Virus record (IMG/VR): IMGVR_UViG_3300043827_000408
Coordinates: 1-63,539 of that record
Origin: a virus
Length of the DNA: 63,539 nt
Reading direction: 5' to 3' (one strand)
The translations under genes were made by a program, and so were the position numbers. Below the pieces are notes generated by a model. That model was not told where the DNA came from, searched no databases, and saw only the letters and a program-made list of their open reading frames with translations. Below are positions 31,325 through 39,951 of this stretch, piece after piece (the stretch's first letter is position 1; every line of letters starts with the position of its first letter).

Positions 31325-32202
31325 AAATTTATTTTTATTTCACTTGCATTATTTATAAAGGACTTAAACATATTTCCATCATTCGTTGTGCAAATTAAAT
31401 GATTTGATCCTCTTCTCACAATTTTACCAATCATTCCATTTGATTCTATAAGTGATCCTAATGTAAATATGTCTCCCGAAATATATTGTTCTCTTACACT
31501 TCTTTCATCTACAGGAATGATATTTATCATTTGATAATCATATAAAACTCCATTTTGTTCTTGGGAAAGATTCGTAATAGTTTTCATCCGACTTTGACGA
31601 ACGACAATATTTACAGAATCAACTCCAGCATCGTTAATACTCTGAAGAACATCATAAATGTTTTCTGCATTTTTATTATCAACTATTCTATCACTTATTT
31701 TTTTATCAAATTTTAATTTCAATTCTTTAATATTTGAGTTTCTACTTGGAAAAATATAAAACTCTCCACCCAAATCCTTTACTGTTTTGATAATATTATT
31801 ACTTATATTATCATCATCAAAAGAATCAAATACTACAGTCAATGGTTTATTCGTATTTTTTACTATTAATTCATTTGAGGATTTTTTCTTAGTTGTTGAT
31901 TTTTTTTTCGATTTTTGTGGTGGTTCAATCAGAGTCGTTCTTCTTTGTAGAGAAGGTTTTCCTTTCGCTCCACTTGCATTTGAACTTGTTATATTTGAGG
32001 AATTTGTTTCTTGTCCTAAAGAATTTTTCTGCAATTCTTTTGCAGTATATAAATGCAATTTCCCATTTATAGTTTTTGCTTTTAATTCTCCTTGTCTTGT
32101 ATACCAGTCACCGTGTCCATTTCCTACCAACCCTAGACGCTTTGCCTGAGTCGAGGCTTGAGTTATTCTTGCTTCGCTGATGAACTGATAAAAACTCTTC
32201 AT
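31321..32202 (-). CDS. Phage protein with MKSFYQFISEA N-terminus
   Basis: 293 aa. Opens MKSFYQFISEARITQASTQA and continues KRLGLVGNGHGDWYTRQGEL-KAKT, a segment I recognise at the N-terminus of several marine T4-like phage proteins. A Ser/Lys-rich linker follows (KSKKKSTTKKKSSNEL), then ~170 residues of mixed alpha/beta fold (LTVVFDSFDDDNISNNII, VDSVNIVVRQSR). Function unknown. The 96-aa gene overlaps its start by 95 bases. Confidence 0.65.
   Translation of the reverse strand: MKSFYQFISEARITQASTQAKRLGLVGNGHGDWYTRQGELKAKTINGKLHLYTAKELQKNSLGQETNSSNITSSNASGAKGKPSLQRRTTLIEPPQKSKKKSTTKKKSSNELIVKNTNKPLTVVFDSFDDDNISNNIIKTVKDLGGEFYIFPSRNSNIKELKLKFDKKISDRIVDNKNAENIYDVLQSINDAGVDSVNIVVRQSRMKTITNLSQEQNGVLYDYQMINIIPVDERSVREQYISGDIFTLGSLIESNGMIGKIVRRGSNHLICTTNDGNMFKSFINNASEIKINL
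31350..31357 (-). promoter_or_regulatory. Late promoter box TATAAATA
   Basis: Exact late octamer inside the end of the 293-aa gene, 26 bases before the QueC-like ATG. The spacing fits a real promoter although the site is also coding. Confidence 0.55.
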
Positions 32203-32398
32203 TAATCTTGTCGTATATTAATTTTTGATTTTGTTGGATAAATATAAGTCCAACCTTCGTATATTGTAAGTATTTATTCTTCTTGTCTTTATACTGTTTG
32301 CAAAAATGAATATAAAATATCATAAAATCTTCAATTTCTTTTTTCATAATTTGATTGCGTTTTATTGAAGACGCATATAATTTTATAATTTCATTCAT
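32108..32398 (-). CDS. Hypothetical helical protein
   Basis: 96 aa, Lys- and Ile-rich (MNEIIKLYASSIKRNQIMKK, FMIFYIHFCKQYKDKKNKYL). The ATG overlaps the stop of the 270-aa gene (ATGA), which supports translation. Its last 32 codons overlap the start of the 293-aa gene in another frame, where the sequence is low-complexity. Not recognised. Confidence 0.55.
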   Translation of the reverse strand: MNEIIKLYASSIKRNQIMKKEIEDFMIFYIHFCKQYKDKKNKYLQYTKVGLIFIQQNQKLIYDKINEEFLSVHQRSKNNSSLDSGKASRVGRKWTR

Positions 32399-33207
32399 GT
32401 TATTGGTTCGATTCGAACAACAGCTTCATTCAATCTAACTCCGGAAGCATCTTTTCCTCTACCCTTCAAACGAATATCAATATATGTTTTATCTGCAATT
32501 TGATTCACTAATTCATTATTGATTGGTTTTAGTTCTCTATCAGTTAAAACATAATTTGCTGCCTTATCACTATGTGCCCCAAAAAGCATTTCCCCAGTCA
32601 AAGATTCTCTGACAACTTCTCGCTTAAATGTTAAAAATAATTTATCAGATTCTGGATTTCTTCTAGAACCAAGAATATTTTGCAATTTATCATTCAATCC
32701 ACCAGAACGTTTTGCCTGATCTAAGATTGCTTTCATTACTGGTTGTGTTTGTTTTTTTGGTCCACTTCCCAAAGTCTCAGATAATTCATCTAAAACTTGT
32801 GCAATTTGAATTATTGAATTTGGATTCATTGAATTAGCCATAGCAACTTTTAATAATACATTATTCAATACATTTATTGTCCCCTGTATTCCTGCGCTGG
32901 ACAATTGATATGAATCTCCCCATTTCATAGAACACTTATATTTCATTCCATTTTTTACAAAAGAAACATCGGTTTTGGGTTCGGGACTAGATCCACCAAG
33001 TTGCCTAAAAGATTTATAAAAAGGTTCTGGATTGCTTGGTTTAATGCTATCAAGCATTCTATTTGCAGCAACTTGAACTTCGTTTTCAATTGCTTGAATC
33101 TCCAATTTTTTAAGTTGATTTAGTTCATCTAAAGATGGATCAATAATCCTAGAATATGCTACTTTCATCATAGCATATTCAAATTGCTTTCCCTTATCGA
33201 TTGCCAT
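32395..33207 (-). CDS. Conserved phage protein, possible PD-(D/E)XK fold
   Basis: 270 aa, mostly helical at the N-terminus (KGKQFEYAMMKVAYSRIIDP, LKKLEIQAIENEVQVAANRM). The central TDVSFVKNGMKYKCSMKWGD followed by SYQLSSAGIQG has an Asp, a beta-turn and S-x-K, which resembles a restriction-fold nuclease core. The family is common in marine T4-like phages but uncharacterised. The strong ribosome site AAGGAGGT is the 3' arm of a terminator hairpin just before its ATG. Confidence 0.62.
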   Translation of the reverse strand: MAIDKGKQFEYAMMKVAYSRIIDPSLDELNQLKKLEIQAIENEVQVAANRMLDSIKPSNPEPFYKSFRQLGGSSPEPKTDVSFVKNGMKYKCSMKWGDSYQLSSAGIQGTINVLNNVLLKVAMANSMNPNSIIQIAQVLDELSETLGSGPKKQTQPVMKAILDQAKRSGGLNDKLQNILGSRRNPESDKLFLTFKREVVRESLTGEMLFGAHSDKAANYVLTDRELKPINNELVNQIADKTYIDIRLKGRGKDASGVRLNEAVVRIEPIT

Positions 33208-33229
33208 AAAAAAACCTCCTTATGGAGGT
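33208..33229 (-). terminator. Terminator after mazG, merged with next RBS
   Basis: RNA-sense stem ACCUCC-AUAA-GGAGGU and seven U (one may pair), running directly into the ATG at 33207. The GGAGG of the 3' arm is the best Shine-Dalgarno for the 270-aa gene. Confidence 0.85.
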
Positions 33230-33236
33230 ATTTATT

Positions 33237-33638
33237 TTATAGATCGTCTGCTCTTCTATTTTCAGAATAATAAGAATCGAAAGCTCCATCTGGATATCTT
33301 TTTGATAACTTTTTAATATTCATATCCAAAAGTTCCTCCATAGTAATATCTAATGAAATACATGCCTGAGCAACATACCAAAGAATATCACCAAGTTCAA
33401 TTTTTAAATGTTCAATATTTGATTCTTCCCAAGGTTTTCCTTGAAAAATAATTTTTTTAACAATTTCCATAAATTCTCCAGATTCTGCACTCATTCCTAC
33501 AGATGCTGTAAGCAATCGTTCAATTGGGCATCCTTGAGAATAAAGTCCATTTAATCGTTGAGTAAATGAAACATGATCCTTGGATGAACTACTAGTGACT
33601 TCATCCACAAAAGTTTTGTAAAGTTCAAAGTGTGACAT
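33237..33638 (-). CDS. mazG: MazG-like nucleotide pyrophosphohydrolase
   Basis: 133 aa, single MazG domain. GMSAESGEFMEIVKKIIFQG supplies the ExxE acidic helix, and EHLKIELGDILWYVAQACIS gives the ELGD/E pair that binds Mg2+. Family members hydrolyse NTPs or (p)ppGpp-like nucleotides; cyanophage MazG was proposed to modulate host stress nucleotides. The ATG is joined to the gp41 stop (one base apart). Confidence 0.9.
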   Translation of the reverse strand: MSHFELYKTFVDEVTSSSSKDHVSFTQRLNGLYSQGCPIERLLTASVGMSAESGEFMEIVKKIIFQGKPWEESNIEHLKIELGDILWYVAQACISLDITMEELLDMNIKKLSKRYPDGAFDSYYSENRRADDL

Positions 33639-35015
33639 TTAGAATTTAAATCCTTGGTATTTTAATTTTTTGTCTTCGATATAATTATACTCCTCTTCAT
33701 CACCTTTGTCAAGAATATCATTCTGAGCAGTTTGTTCACAATCATAAAGTCTCATTTTTGCTCTATCAATTCCTACTACAAATCTTTTATTTACAGTTGG
33801 ATCATTATATCTATTTTTCAGTTGCTTTACCATAATCTGCCCAAGTTGTTCTAGCTCTTCTGTGCTAATAAGGGCAAACATAAGATCAGCAGTAGCAGGG
33901 AGACCAAAGGATTCAGAAGTATCAGTAAGATTAGGATCAGAGTTGCCAAAACCTGAACGAGTAGTCTGAGTAGCAGAAAAAATTGGAACATCGAATTCAA
34001 CAGCCAATCCTCGCAATTCTTCTGCAATTGCCTTAATATATGAATATGAATTGACATTGACAGTGCTCCGATATCTGCTGGAAGAACAAATATTAAGGTA
34101 GTCAATGAAAATAATATCAGGTCGAAATGATTTTTTAAGATTGAGTTCATTTAGAAGTCCTCTAAAATGTCCCACATGTGCAGATGCAGTTGGATATTCT
34201 TTAATAATTAGTTTACCTTGAGTCTTTGCAATCAAAGAATCAATTTTTCTTTGAAAAATTGGTTTTGGAAGATCTACAATTTCTCGTATATTTACATTCA
34301 AAAGATTTGCATCAATACGTTCAGCAATTTTTTCCTCAGACATTTCCAAGGTAATATACAAAACATTTTTACCAGATAATAAAATGCTGGATGCAAAATG
34401 GCACATGAATAAAGATTTTCCAACTCCAGTACCAGCAAGTGCAATATTCAAAGTTTTATTTGAAATTCCACCAGAAGTGATTTTATTAAAGTATTCCAGA
34501 TCAAAAGAAATTTTAGTTTCTTTCTGATGATAAAAGTCATATCTCTTTTCGAAATCATCAATATAATCATGTCCAATATGACTATCAAAACTAACACTCA
34601 AAGCATCCGATAAAATTTTTGGAATTGCATCTGGACTTTTCTTTTCATCCTGCCCATCTGCAATCTTAATGCTTTGCATCAATGCCAAATATATGGCACG
34701 TTCTTTACACCAACCTTCGGTAGTATCTACTAACCAATCATAGTCAACATCCTTTTCATCTAAATTTTTAATTAGATTATTGATTTCTTTATATTCATTT
34801 TCACTAATATCTTTTCTTTTTTCAGTTTCAATATATAAAACTTCTTTAGAAGGAAGTTGTTCATATGCAACAATAAATGATGTAATTTCTTCAAATATAA
34901 TTTTGTAGGAACGATCCTCAAAATATGTTGGTTCTAAGAAGGGAATTACCTTTCTTGCATATTTTTCATTCGTCAGAAGATTTCTCAGAACTGTCAGTGG
35001 TATCTTTTCTTCCAT
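33639..35015 (-). CDS. 41: Replicative DNA helicase, T4 gp41
   Basis: 458 aa from ATG 35015 (MEEKIPLTVLRNLLTNEKYA), which matches the usual cyanophage N-terminus; a TTG at 35045 is the alternative. DnaB-like RecA core: LNIALAGTGVGKSLFMCHFA (Walker A), LYITLEMSEEKIAERIDANL, DIIFIDYLNICSS (Walker B) and SATQTTRSGF. It unwinds DNA at the fork with primase gp61. The start overlaps the end of uvsX by 50 bases in another frame. Confidence 0.94.
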   Translation of the reverse strand: MEEKIPLTVLRNLLTNEKYARKVIPFLEPTYFEDRSYKIIFEEITSFIVAYEQLPSKEVLYIETEKRKDISENEYKEINNLIKNLDEKDVDYDWLVDTTEGWCKERAIYLALMQSIKIADGQDEKKSPDAIPKILSDALSVSFDSHIGHDYIDDFEKRYDFYHQKETKISFDLEYFNKITSGGISNKTLNIALAGTGVGKSLFMCHFASSILLSGKNVLYITLEMSEEKIAERIDANLLNVNIREIVDLPKPIFQRKIDSLIAKTQGKLIIKEYPTASAHVGHFRGLLNELNLKKSFRPDIIFIDYLNICSSSRYRSTVNVNSYSYIKAIAEELRGLAVEFDVPIFSATQTTRSGFGNSDPNLTDTSESFGLPATADLMFALISTEELEQLGQIMVKQLKNRYNDPTVNKRFVVGIDRAKMRLYDCEQTAQNDILDKGDEEEYNYIEDKKLKYQGFKF

Positions 35016-36012
35016 AACCAAACTCCAATTTTGCAAATTCGTCAATTTTATTCAAAATATCTTCAGTGAAATATTTTTCGGGATTTTTGTAGATTGATTT
35101 TTCAAATACCATTGTACCATCTACATCATAGCGAGTTCCTATTTTTTTAAAAATATTATACTTTTCGGCAATTTCAATCAATCCATAATATCGATCAAGA
35201 CCTCTTTCATCATAAAATAAACGAATTTGAACAGATTTTTGTTCTTTAGTTAGACGCGATTTATCAGTCTTAGCCTTGATAATGTTTCCGATAACTTCTG
35301 TTCCCTCCTTTTCCTTACTTTTTGAGAGACTAATAATAGTACTGGCAGCATACTTGAGACCAGAACCACCTCCCATGGTTTTTGTCGGAACATATGCACC
35401 AACTTCTTGATAAACATGATTAGTTACTATCATTGGAATTTTTGCTTGACCAAGTTTCAAAGTAAGCATTCTAAAAGCACCCTTGATCAAAGATGCTTTA
35501 GTCATGTCTCTTGTTGTCTTTTCCGCTAGTGTATCTTCAATTTCTTTATTTGTAGAGAGCATTCCCAAAGAATCCAATACAAATAAACAAGGTTTTCTAT
35601 CAGATTCTTTTTTCTTCAAATAAATATCAACGGCTTTCAGTGTTTTTGCACGAAAATCTTCTACGGTAACAACATTTATAACTACTATTCGATCCAATGG
35701 AATTCCTTTTTCGGATAGTAATTTTTTAGTAATTGCAGATTCTGTATCAAAATATAATACATAAGCATCTTCATTTGTAGTCAGAAAATGCTTGACTACA
35801 GATAAACTAAAAAAAGTTTTTCCAGTAGAACTTTCTCCAGCTATTGCAGTAATTCTTTTATTTGAAATTCCACCAAAAATACTTCCACTGCAAAGTGCAT
35901 TGAAAATATAAGAACCTGTATCAATATATTCTTCAGATTCATCAATTTCAGATGCTAACGAAGTATATTCATCTCCAATTTCTTTAACTATATCTTTAAT
36001 AAAGTCCATCAT
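34966..36012 (-). CDS. uvsX: RecA-like recombinase UvsX
   Basis: 348 aa. KRITAIAGESSTGKTFFSLS is Walker A; CLFVLDSLGMLSTNKEIEDT is Walker B; IPMIVTNHVYQEVGAYVP and TMGGGSGLKYAAS are strand-exchange loops. It forms filaments on ssDNA with UvsY (51065-51514). The C-terminus is acidic and disordered (TDSSEKSSDE). The ATG overlaps the stop of the 54-aa gene (ATGA). Confidence 0.95.
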   Translation of the reverse strand: MMDFIKDIVKEIGDEYTSLASEIDESEEYIDTGSYIFNALCSGSIFGGISNKRITAIAGESSTGKTFFSLSVVKHFLTTNEDAYVLYFDTESAITKKLLSEKGIPLDRIVVINVVTVEDFRAKTLKAVDIYLKKKESDRKPCLFVLDSLGMLSTNKEIEDTLAEKTTRDMTKASLIKGAFRMLTLKLGQAKIPMIVTNHVYQEVGAYVPTKTMGGGSGLKYAASTIISLSKSKEKEGTEVIGNIIKAKTDKSRLTKEQKSVQIRLFYDERGLDRYYGLIEIAEKYNIFKKIGTRYDVDGTMVFEKSIYKNPEKYFTEDILNKIDEFAKLEFGYGRKDTTDSSEKSSDE

Positions 36013-36173
36013 GCTTCAATCCCGTATTGTTCTCTTAGAATTTTTTTAGCAGGTAATCCTTGCTCTATCAATTCCTTAAATAATTTTAACTTGTGATATA
36101 AAGAAGCATCGCCACCCAAAGATAACGCATTGATAATTGTTTCGAGTTCTTTACTATTAATTGGAACGTCCAT
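36009..36173 (-). CDS. Small protein (54 aa) between uvsX and gp43
   Basis: ATG 36173 to TGA 36009: MDVPINSKELETIINALSLG, then SLYHKLKLFKELIEQGLPAK, then KILREQYGIEA. It is helical and soluble. It shares an ATGA junction with uvsX and lies 33 bases after the polymerase C-terminal gene, so it is in the same operon. Short proteins at this place occur in T4-like cyanophages; function unknown. Confidence 0.8.
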   Translation of the reverse strand: MDVPINSKELETIINALSLGGDASLYHKLKLFKELIEQGLPAKKILREQYGIEA

Positions 36174-36205
36174 AAAATGTATTGTAGATTAGTATTATGG
36201 CACAA

Positions 36206-37552
36206 TCATATAAAAAATGATTCAAGCGTTGAAGTTTTTTCTGCTGCCCACCCAATTTTATCTAGGATGCTTGTGATCGGTTCTAAAAATGCTTTTTCAA
36301 ATTGCATATTATAATCAATATACTTTTCTAATCCGAGTTCTTTTGGAAATTCAGAAATAAAAGAAATTACATTTTCGTTAATTGGATTTGGTTTTTTAAG
36401 ATAACAATATTTAATTTTTTCGCCATTATTGATAACATTATATTTATTACTCAAATTGAATTTTTTTATATAATAATTATAAAGTAATGCACCCCTTACA
36501 TGCATCGGGGTTCCTTTTTGGTAAATTGAATTTGAATTCTTATATTTTTCAATATTGTTACAACTTCTAGGAAAAGAAATATCACTCGGACTCAATTTCC
36601 AAAATTGTTTTTTTGAATTCTCAATAAAATCAATCAAATCATCTTCCGTCTTTGTTAGAATAATTGCCAAAGATTCTTTAATTTTACTTCGAACTGGTGC
36701 TGGTGTTGAAGATTTTACAGCTTCAATTCCCATAATCTTAAGTTTGGGTTGAGTATAACGAACACCTTCAGAGTCCCATACATTTAATGCATATCTTTTT
36801 TTCCCAGTCCAAATTCCACGTTCAGCAATATTTTCACGTTTCATTTGCATTTTTTGAGCATATGCATTTACATAATCTGCCAATTCTTGGTAAGAACTTT
36901 CAATATATTTTTCAAGTTCCACTTCACAGATCTTATCAAGGAATTTGACAATGACTTCAGTAGTTTTCTCTCTTCCCTTGAATACACTTTCAACCAAAGG
37001 ACCCATATTAATATAAATGGAATCAGTATCTGCAGCAATAACATAATCATTATTATCGGTTTTTAAAATTTTATTAATATAAAGATTCATCTTATTTTCA
37101 ATCCAACGAATTGAAACTTGCCCAGAAAGAGTAATTGCTTCAGCATTTTCCAATTTATAATATCTAAAATAATTATTTCCAATTGCACCATAAGCAGAAT
37201 TCAATTGAATTTTTTTTGCCATCTGAATATTATTACATCTGGCAATTTCCTTTTCTAATTCTTTGGTTGGAGTCTTTTCATACTGCTGTTTAGCAGTGAG
37301 CATTTTCTTTTTAAAAATGACTCGATCACTATACATTTTTTCCATGATCTCTGGAAGCATACCTTTCACCCTATGATAGAGTGCTCCATTCGCAGTCATA
37401 GTGAGATTTACCTTTTGCAAAGGTTCCAAATCCAACTCTTGTTTGAGAAGTTTATCTACATTCACCTTTACGGAAAGTTCTCTTACCTGTTTAAGTACCT
37501 CAAGTTCTTCTACAATTTCCTCACGAGTCATTTTACGAACATCTTTCCACAT
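36206..37552 (-). CDS. 43: DNA polymerase gp43, C-terminal part (split gene)
   Basis: 448 aa with the palm, fingers and thumb of T4-type family B polymerase: NLTMTANGALYHRVKGMLPE, AKKIQLNSAYGAIGNNYF (motif B), YVIAADTDSIYINMG (motif C), MGIEAVKSSTPAPVR, and a C-terminal SILDKIGWAAEK-STLESFF clamp-binding tail. It lacks motif A and the exonuclease, which are in the gene at 37649-38920. The first ~35 residues (VRKMTREEIVEELEVLKQVR) are an extra charged helix. A late box and a TATAAT lie in the 96-bp spacer upstream. Confidence 0.93.
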   Translation of the reverse strand: MWKDVRKMTREEIVEELEVLKQVRELSVKVNVDKLLKQELDLEPLQKVNLTMTANGALYHRVKGMLPEIMEKMYSDRVIFKKKMLTAKQQYEKTPTKELEKEIARCNNIQMAKKIQLNSAYGAIGNNYFRYYKLENAEAITLSGQVSIRWIENKMNLYINKILKTDNNDYVIAADTDSIYINMGPLVESVFKGREKTTEVIVKFLDKICEVELEKYIESSYQELADYVNAYAQKMQMKRENIAERGIWTGKKRYALNVWDSEGVRYTQPKLKIMGIEAVKSSTPAPVRSKIKESLAIILTKTEDDLIDFIENSKKQFWKLSPSDISFPRSCNNIEKYKNSNSIYQKGTPMHVRGALLYNYYIKKFNLSNKYNVINNGEKIKYCYLKKPNPINENVISFISEFPKELGLEKYIDYNMQFEKAFLEPITSILDKIGWAAEKTSTLESFFI

Positions 37553-37643
37553 TTGAATTCTCTATAATTTTAATTTTTTTAATACCAAACTCTTTCAATC
37601 TTTGCTTTATCAAAATCTCACTACAATTATAGTGCTCGCTTAT
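37533..37643 (-). pseudogene. Open remnant with helix-turn-helix look in the gp43 gap
   Basis: The spacer between the two polymerase genes is open for 36 codons with no start, then TAA inside the start of the C-terminal polymerase gene. It reads ISEHYNCSEILIKQRLKEFG followed by IKKIKIIENSNV. YNCSEILIKQRLKEFGIK resembles the helix-turn-helix tail found at the end of HNH-type homing endonucleases and NUMOD proteins. It may be what is left of an insertion that split gp43. Too short to prove. Confidence 0.4.
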
Positions 37644-37648
37644 TTATA
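37641..37648 (-). promoter_or_regulatory. Late promoter box TATAAATA in the gp43 gap
   Basis: Exact late octamer, beginning right after the stop of the N-terminal polymerase gene. The stop itself lies in TGCTATAAT (an extended -10). The C-terminal polymerase gene can therefore be transcribed on its own. Confidence 0.6.
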
Positions 37649-38920
37649 TTATAGCATACTTTCAAGTTCAGCAATTCTTTTATTGAGTTCATCTTTTTCA
37701 ACAAGTGTTTCTGGGGAAATTGCGTATTGCATAATCAAATGTGGATAAAGTGAATTCAAATCAAAACTTACCACGTAATCATACATTCCAGGAATAGGTT
37801 CCTTTACATAAGCACCAGCATATTTTTCACTTTTTTCAACATTTTTCTTTGGTGGAATAACAATATTTCTTTTCTTTAAATAATTATAAATAATGGCATC
37901 CCACATTCGAACCTGATAAAATACATCATTAAAATTTACTTTCGCATCAAATGCCATCGTAACTGCGAGTTCGATTAACCTAAGTTTTTCTTCCAATCCA
38001 TCAACAAGTTTAACGTCTTGAATATTATATTCAACAAACTTTTGCCAATCATTTGTATAAAATTCTCGAAAGGTTTCATGCTCACTATGATCTAGTTTTT
38101 TAGATCCTAATTCAACTTCGGCAATATAATCAAGGCGATATGATTGTTGAGTTTTATATGTAAATTTTTTATATAAGTCCAAATAATCAAGTACGGTAAT
38201 TCCACCAATATCATATGTAAGATGACCTCTTCCCGAAATAAAAACTTCTTCACTAGTCACCAAACTCCATGGTGAAAGTTTTTTCAATCTTTTTTCTCCA
38301 AGAATTTTACCAATTCTAGTTGCAAGATATGGAATATCATATAATTCGCAGTTCCATCCAGTAACCACTTCCGGAGGATTTTCTTCCCAATATGCACTAA
38401 ATTTAGTTAGTAAATCATACTCATCAGTACATTCAACATACTGAATATCCGAATTTTTATTATTAAATTTTCCTCGTCCAAAAGTTAGTATTTTCTTATT
38501 TGAAAAATTTTGCAACGTAACACATAAGACTTCTTCATCACAATTTGCAACAGTTGGAAATCCATTTTCTGCGGCAACCTCAATATCTAAAGTTATTAAT
38601 TTTAGTTTTTTTAGATCAAATTCAATATGATCTTCTGGATATTTTTCTGAAATATATTGATAGATATACCTAGTATTTCCATATATTTGAAATCCGTCTA
38701 CTCCTTCATGCTTTCGAATAAATTCCCTACAATCTCGAACTGATCCTGGTTGAATATCTTGAACGCATTTATCATCTAGAGTTTTATATTTTGTTTTTTT
38801 ATTGCTTGGAACAAATAGTGTGGGTTGCCAAGTTTCTCTCAAAATAAAAGATTTATTTTGATCAAATCCACGGACAAGAAATTCATTGCCCACCATTTGA
38901 ACATTAGTATAATATCTCAT
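37649..38920 (-). CDS. 43: DNA polymerase gp43, N-terminal part (split gene)
   Basis: 423 aa with the N-terminal domain, the 3'-5' exonuclease (KLITLDIEVAAENGFPTVAN, VVTGWNCELYDIPYLATRIG, EYNIQDVKLVDGLEEKLRLI) and motif A of the palm (VVSFDLNSLYPHLIMQYAIS). It ends 20-odd residues after ISPETL with a charged helix, ELNKRIAELESML. The remainder of the polymerase is in the next gene, 96 bp downstream. It overlaps the 87-aa gene by an ATGA. Confidence 0.93.
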   Translation of the reverse strand: MRYYTNVQMVGNEFLVRGFDQNKSFILRETWQPTLFVPSNKKTKYKTLDDKCVQDIQPGSVRDCREFIRKHEGVDGFQIYGNTRYIYQYISEKYPEDHIEFDLKKLKLITLDIEVAAENGFPTVANCDEEVLCVTLQNFSNKKILTFGRGKFNNKNSDIQYVECTDEYDLLTKFSAYWEENPPEVVTGWNCELYDIPYLATRIGKILGEKRLKKLSPWSLVTSEEVFISGRGHLTYDIGGITVLDYLDLYKKFTYKTQQSYRLDYIAEVELGSKKLDHSEHETFREFYTNDWQKFVEYNIQDVKLVDGLEEKLRLIELAVTMAFDAKVNFNDVFYQVRMWDAIIYNYLKKRNIVIPPKKNVEKSEKYAGAYVKEPIPGMYDYVVSFDLNSLYPHLIMQYAISPETLVEKDELNKRIAELESML

Positions 38921-39180
38921 TCAGAAATCAATTTTTGATACTTTTCAAGATATTCAGCTTCTGGATCAACTATAGTAAGTATGCTATCTGAATGAATCAT
39001 TATTTCCTGCTGTCTACTAAAACTAGGCCAAGGTCTTAGATTATATTCTTCTGTCATTGAATTCATAATCATTTCAAAAGGTTGCTTCAACATACAATCT
39101 GGTTCTCCAAGTTCAGACGAAAGCTCATCAATTTTAGAAATTAAAACAATTCCTGTTTTTAGCATTAAAACTTTAGTCAT
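38917..39180 (-). CDS. Small Sm-like protein, unknown
   Basis: 87 aa. VLMLKTGIVLISKIDELSSE, CMLKQPFEMIM and MIHSDSILTIVDPEAEYLEK follow the beta-strand pattern of Sm/Lsm-like domains often found in small T4-like phage proteins. A similar domain may be at 49233-49649. RNA binding is possible but not shown. It has ATGA junctions with both the nucleotidyltransferase gene before it and gp43-N after it. Confidence 0.7.
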   Translation of the reverse strand: MTKVLMLKTGIVLISKIDELSSELGEPDCMLKQPFEMIMNSMTEEYNLRPWPSFSRQQEIMIHSDSILTIVDPEAEYLEKYQKLISE

Positions 39181-39926
39181 GGTAGAGATAGTTTTTTGTT
39201 CTTCAATTCTATCACTGCCCTACGTACTTTGTCAAGGTATCCAATATTTCTAAGTTCTTTGAATACTAAATTTTCAAATCCATATTCTCCATACTTATCG
39301 ATTGAAGATTTTCTTGAATTTTTTAATTTTTTTAATAAATTTTTAAGTCCAATTTCATTATTTCCTAAAATCAAAGTATCAATACGATCTTTCATATTTT
39401 TAACTTTTTTTTCTAGTTCTCGTTCATCAAGATCACCCTCAAACTTTTCTGGTTCTTGAATCCATTTATTTTTAACTAAACTATAAACTCCTTGACTTTT
39501 TTTTCGAATTATTCCAGGTTGCTCAATATATGGTTCAACATCAGATCCATATATTTTTACATTATGAGTTAAAGACCAAAGAGTTTTTTTATCTTTAAAA
39601 TAATCTTGCAATAATTCAGAATTGCATTGAGGAAGATCGTTTGGATCAACGACTAAATGGACATCTAAATCAGAATAACTTGTATAATTATACCCAGCAT
39701 TGCCACCCAAAAGTAAGATATCTTTTATGATTCGAGTATCAATTCCAACATATTCTGCAAATGCGTTTCCAAACTTTAAAAGAGCTCGTCGAATTTGACT
39801 TTTTAGAACATTTTTATTCCAAAAAATATAATTTAAATTTTCTCTAAATTTCAAACTTAGACTTTCATCAATTTGTTTTCTATAGTCTTTAGCTGAAAGG
39901 TGATGTTTTATTTTTAGATACAACAT
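39177..39926 (-). CDS. Nucleotidyltransferase-like protein
   Basis: 249 aa from ATG 39926; an upstream start at 39977 would translate the GC-rich hairpin and is unlikely. ILLLGGNAGYNYTSYSDLDV followed by HLVVDPND contains the G-x(n)-S-x-S-D-x-D core of pol-beta-type nucleotidyltransferases. The rest is Lys-rich and helical (LKNLLKKLKNSRKSSIDKY). This gene recurs in T4-like cyanophages next to gp43; its substrate is unknown. Confidence 0.75.
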   Translation of the reverse strand: MLYLKIKHHLSAKDYRKQIDESLSLKFRENLNYIFWNKNVLKSQIRRALLKFGNAFAEYVGIDTRIIKDILLLGGNAGYNYTSYSDLDVHLVVDPNDLPQCNSELLQDYFKDKKTLWSLTHNVKIYGSDVEPYIEQPGIIRKKSQGVYSLVKNKWIQEPEKFEGDLDERELEKKVKNMKDRIDTLILGNNEIGLKNLLKKLKNSRKSSIDKYGEYGFENLVFKELRNIGYLDKVRRAVIELKNKKLSLP

Positions 39927-39951
39927 TATCAAATATCCCTCATAATATTTA

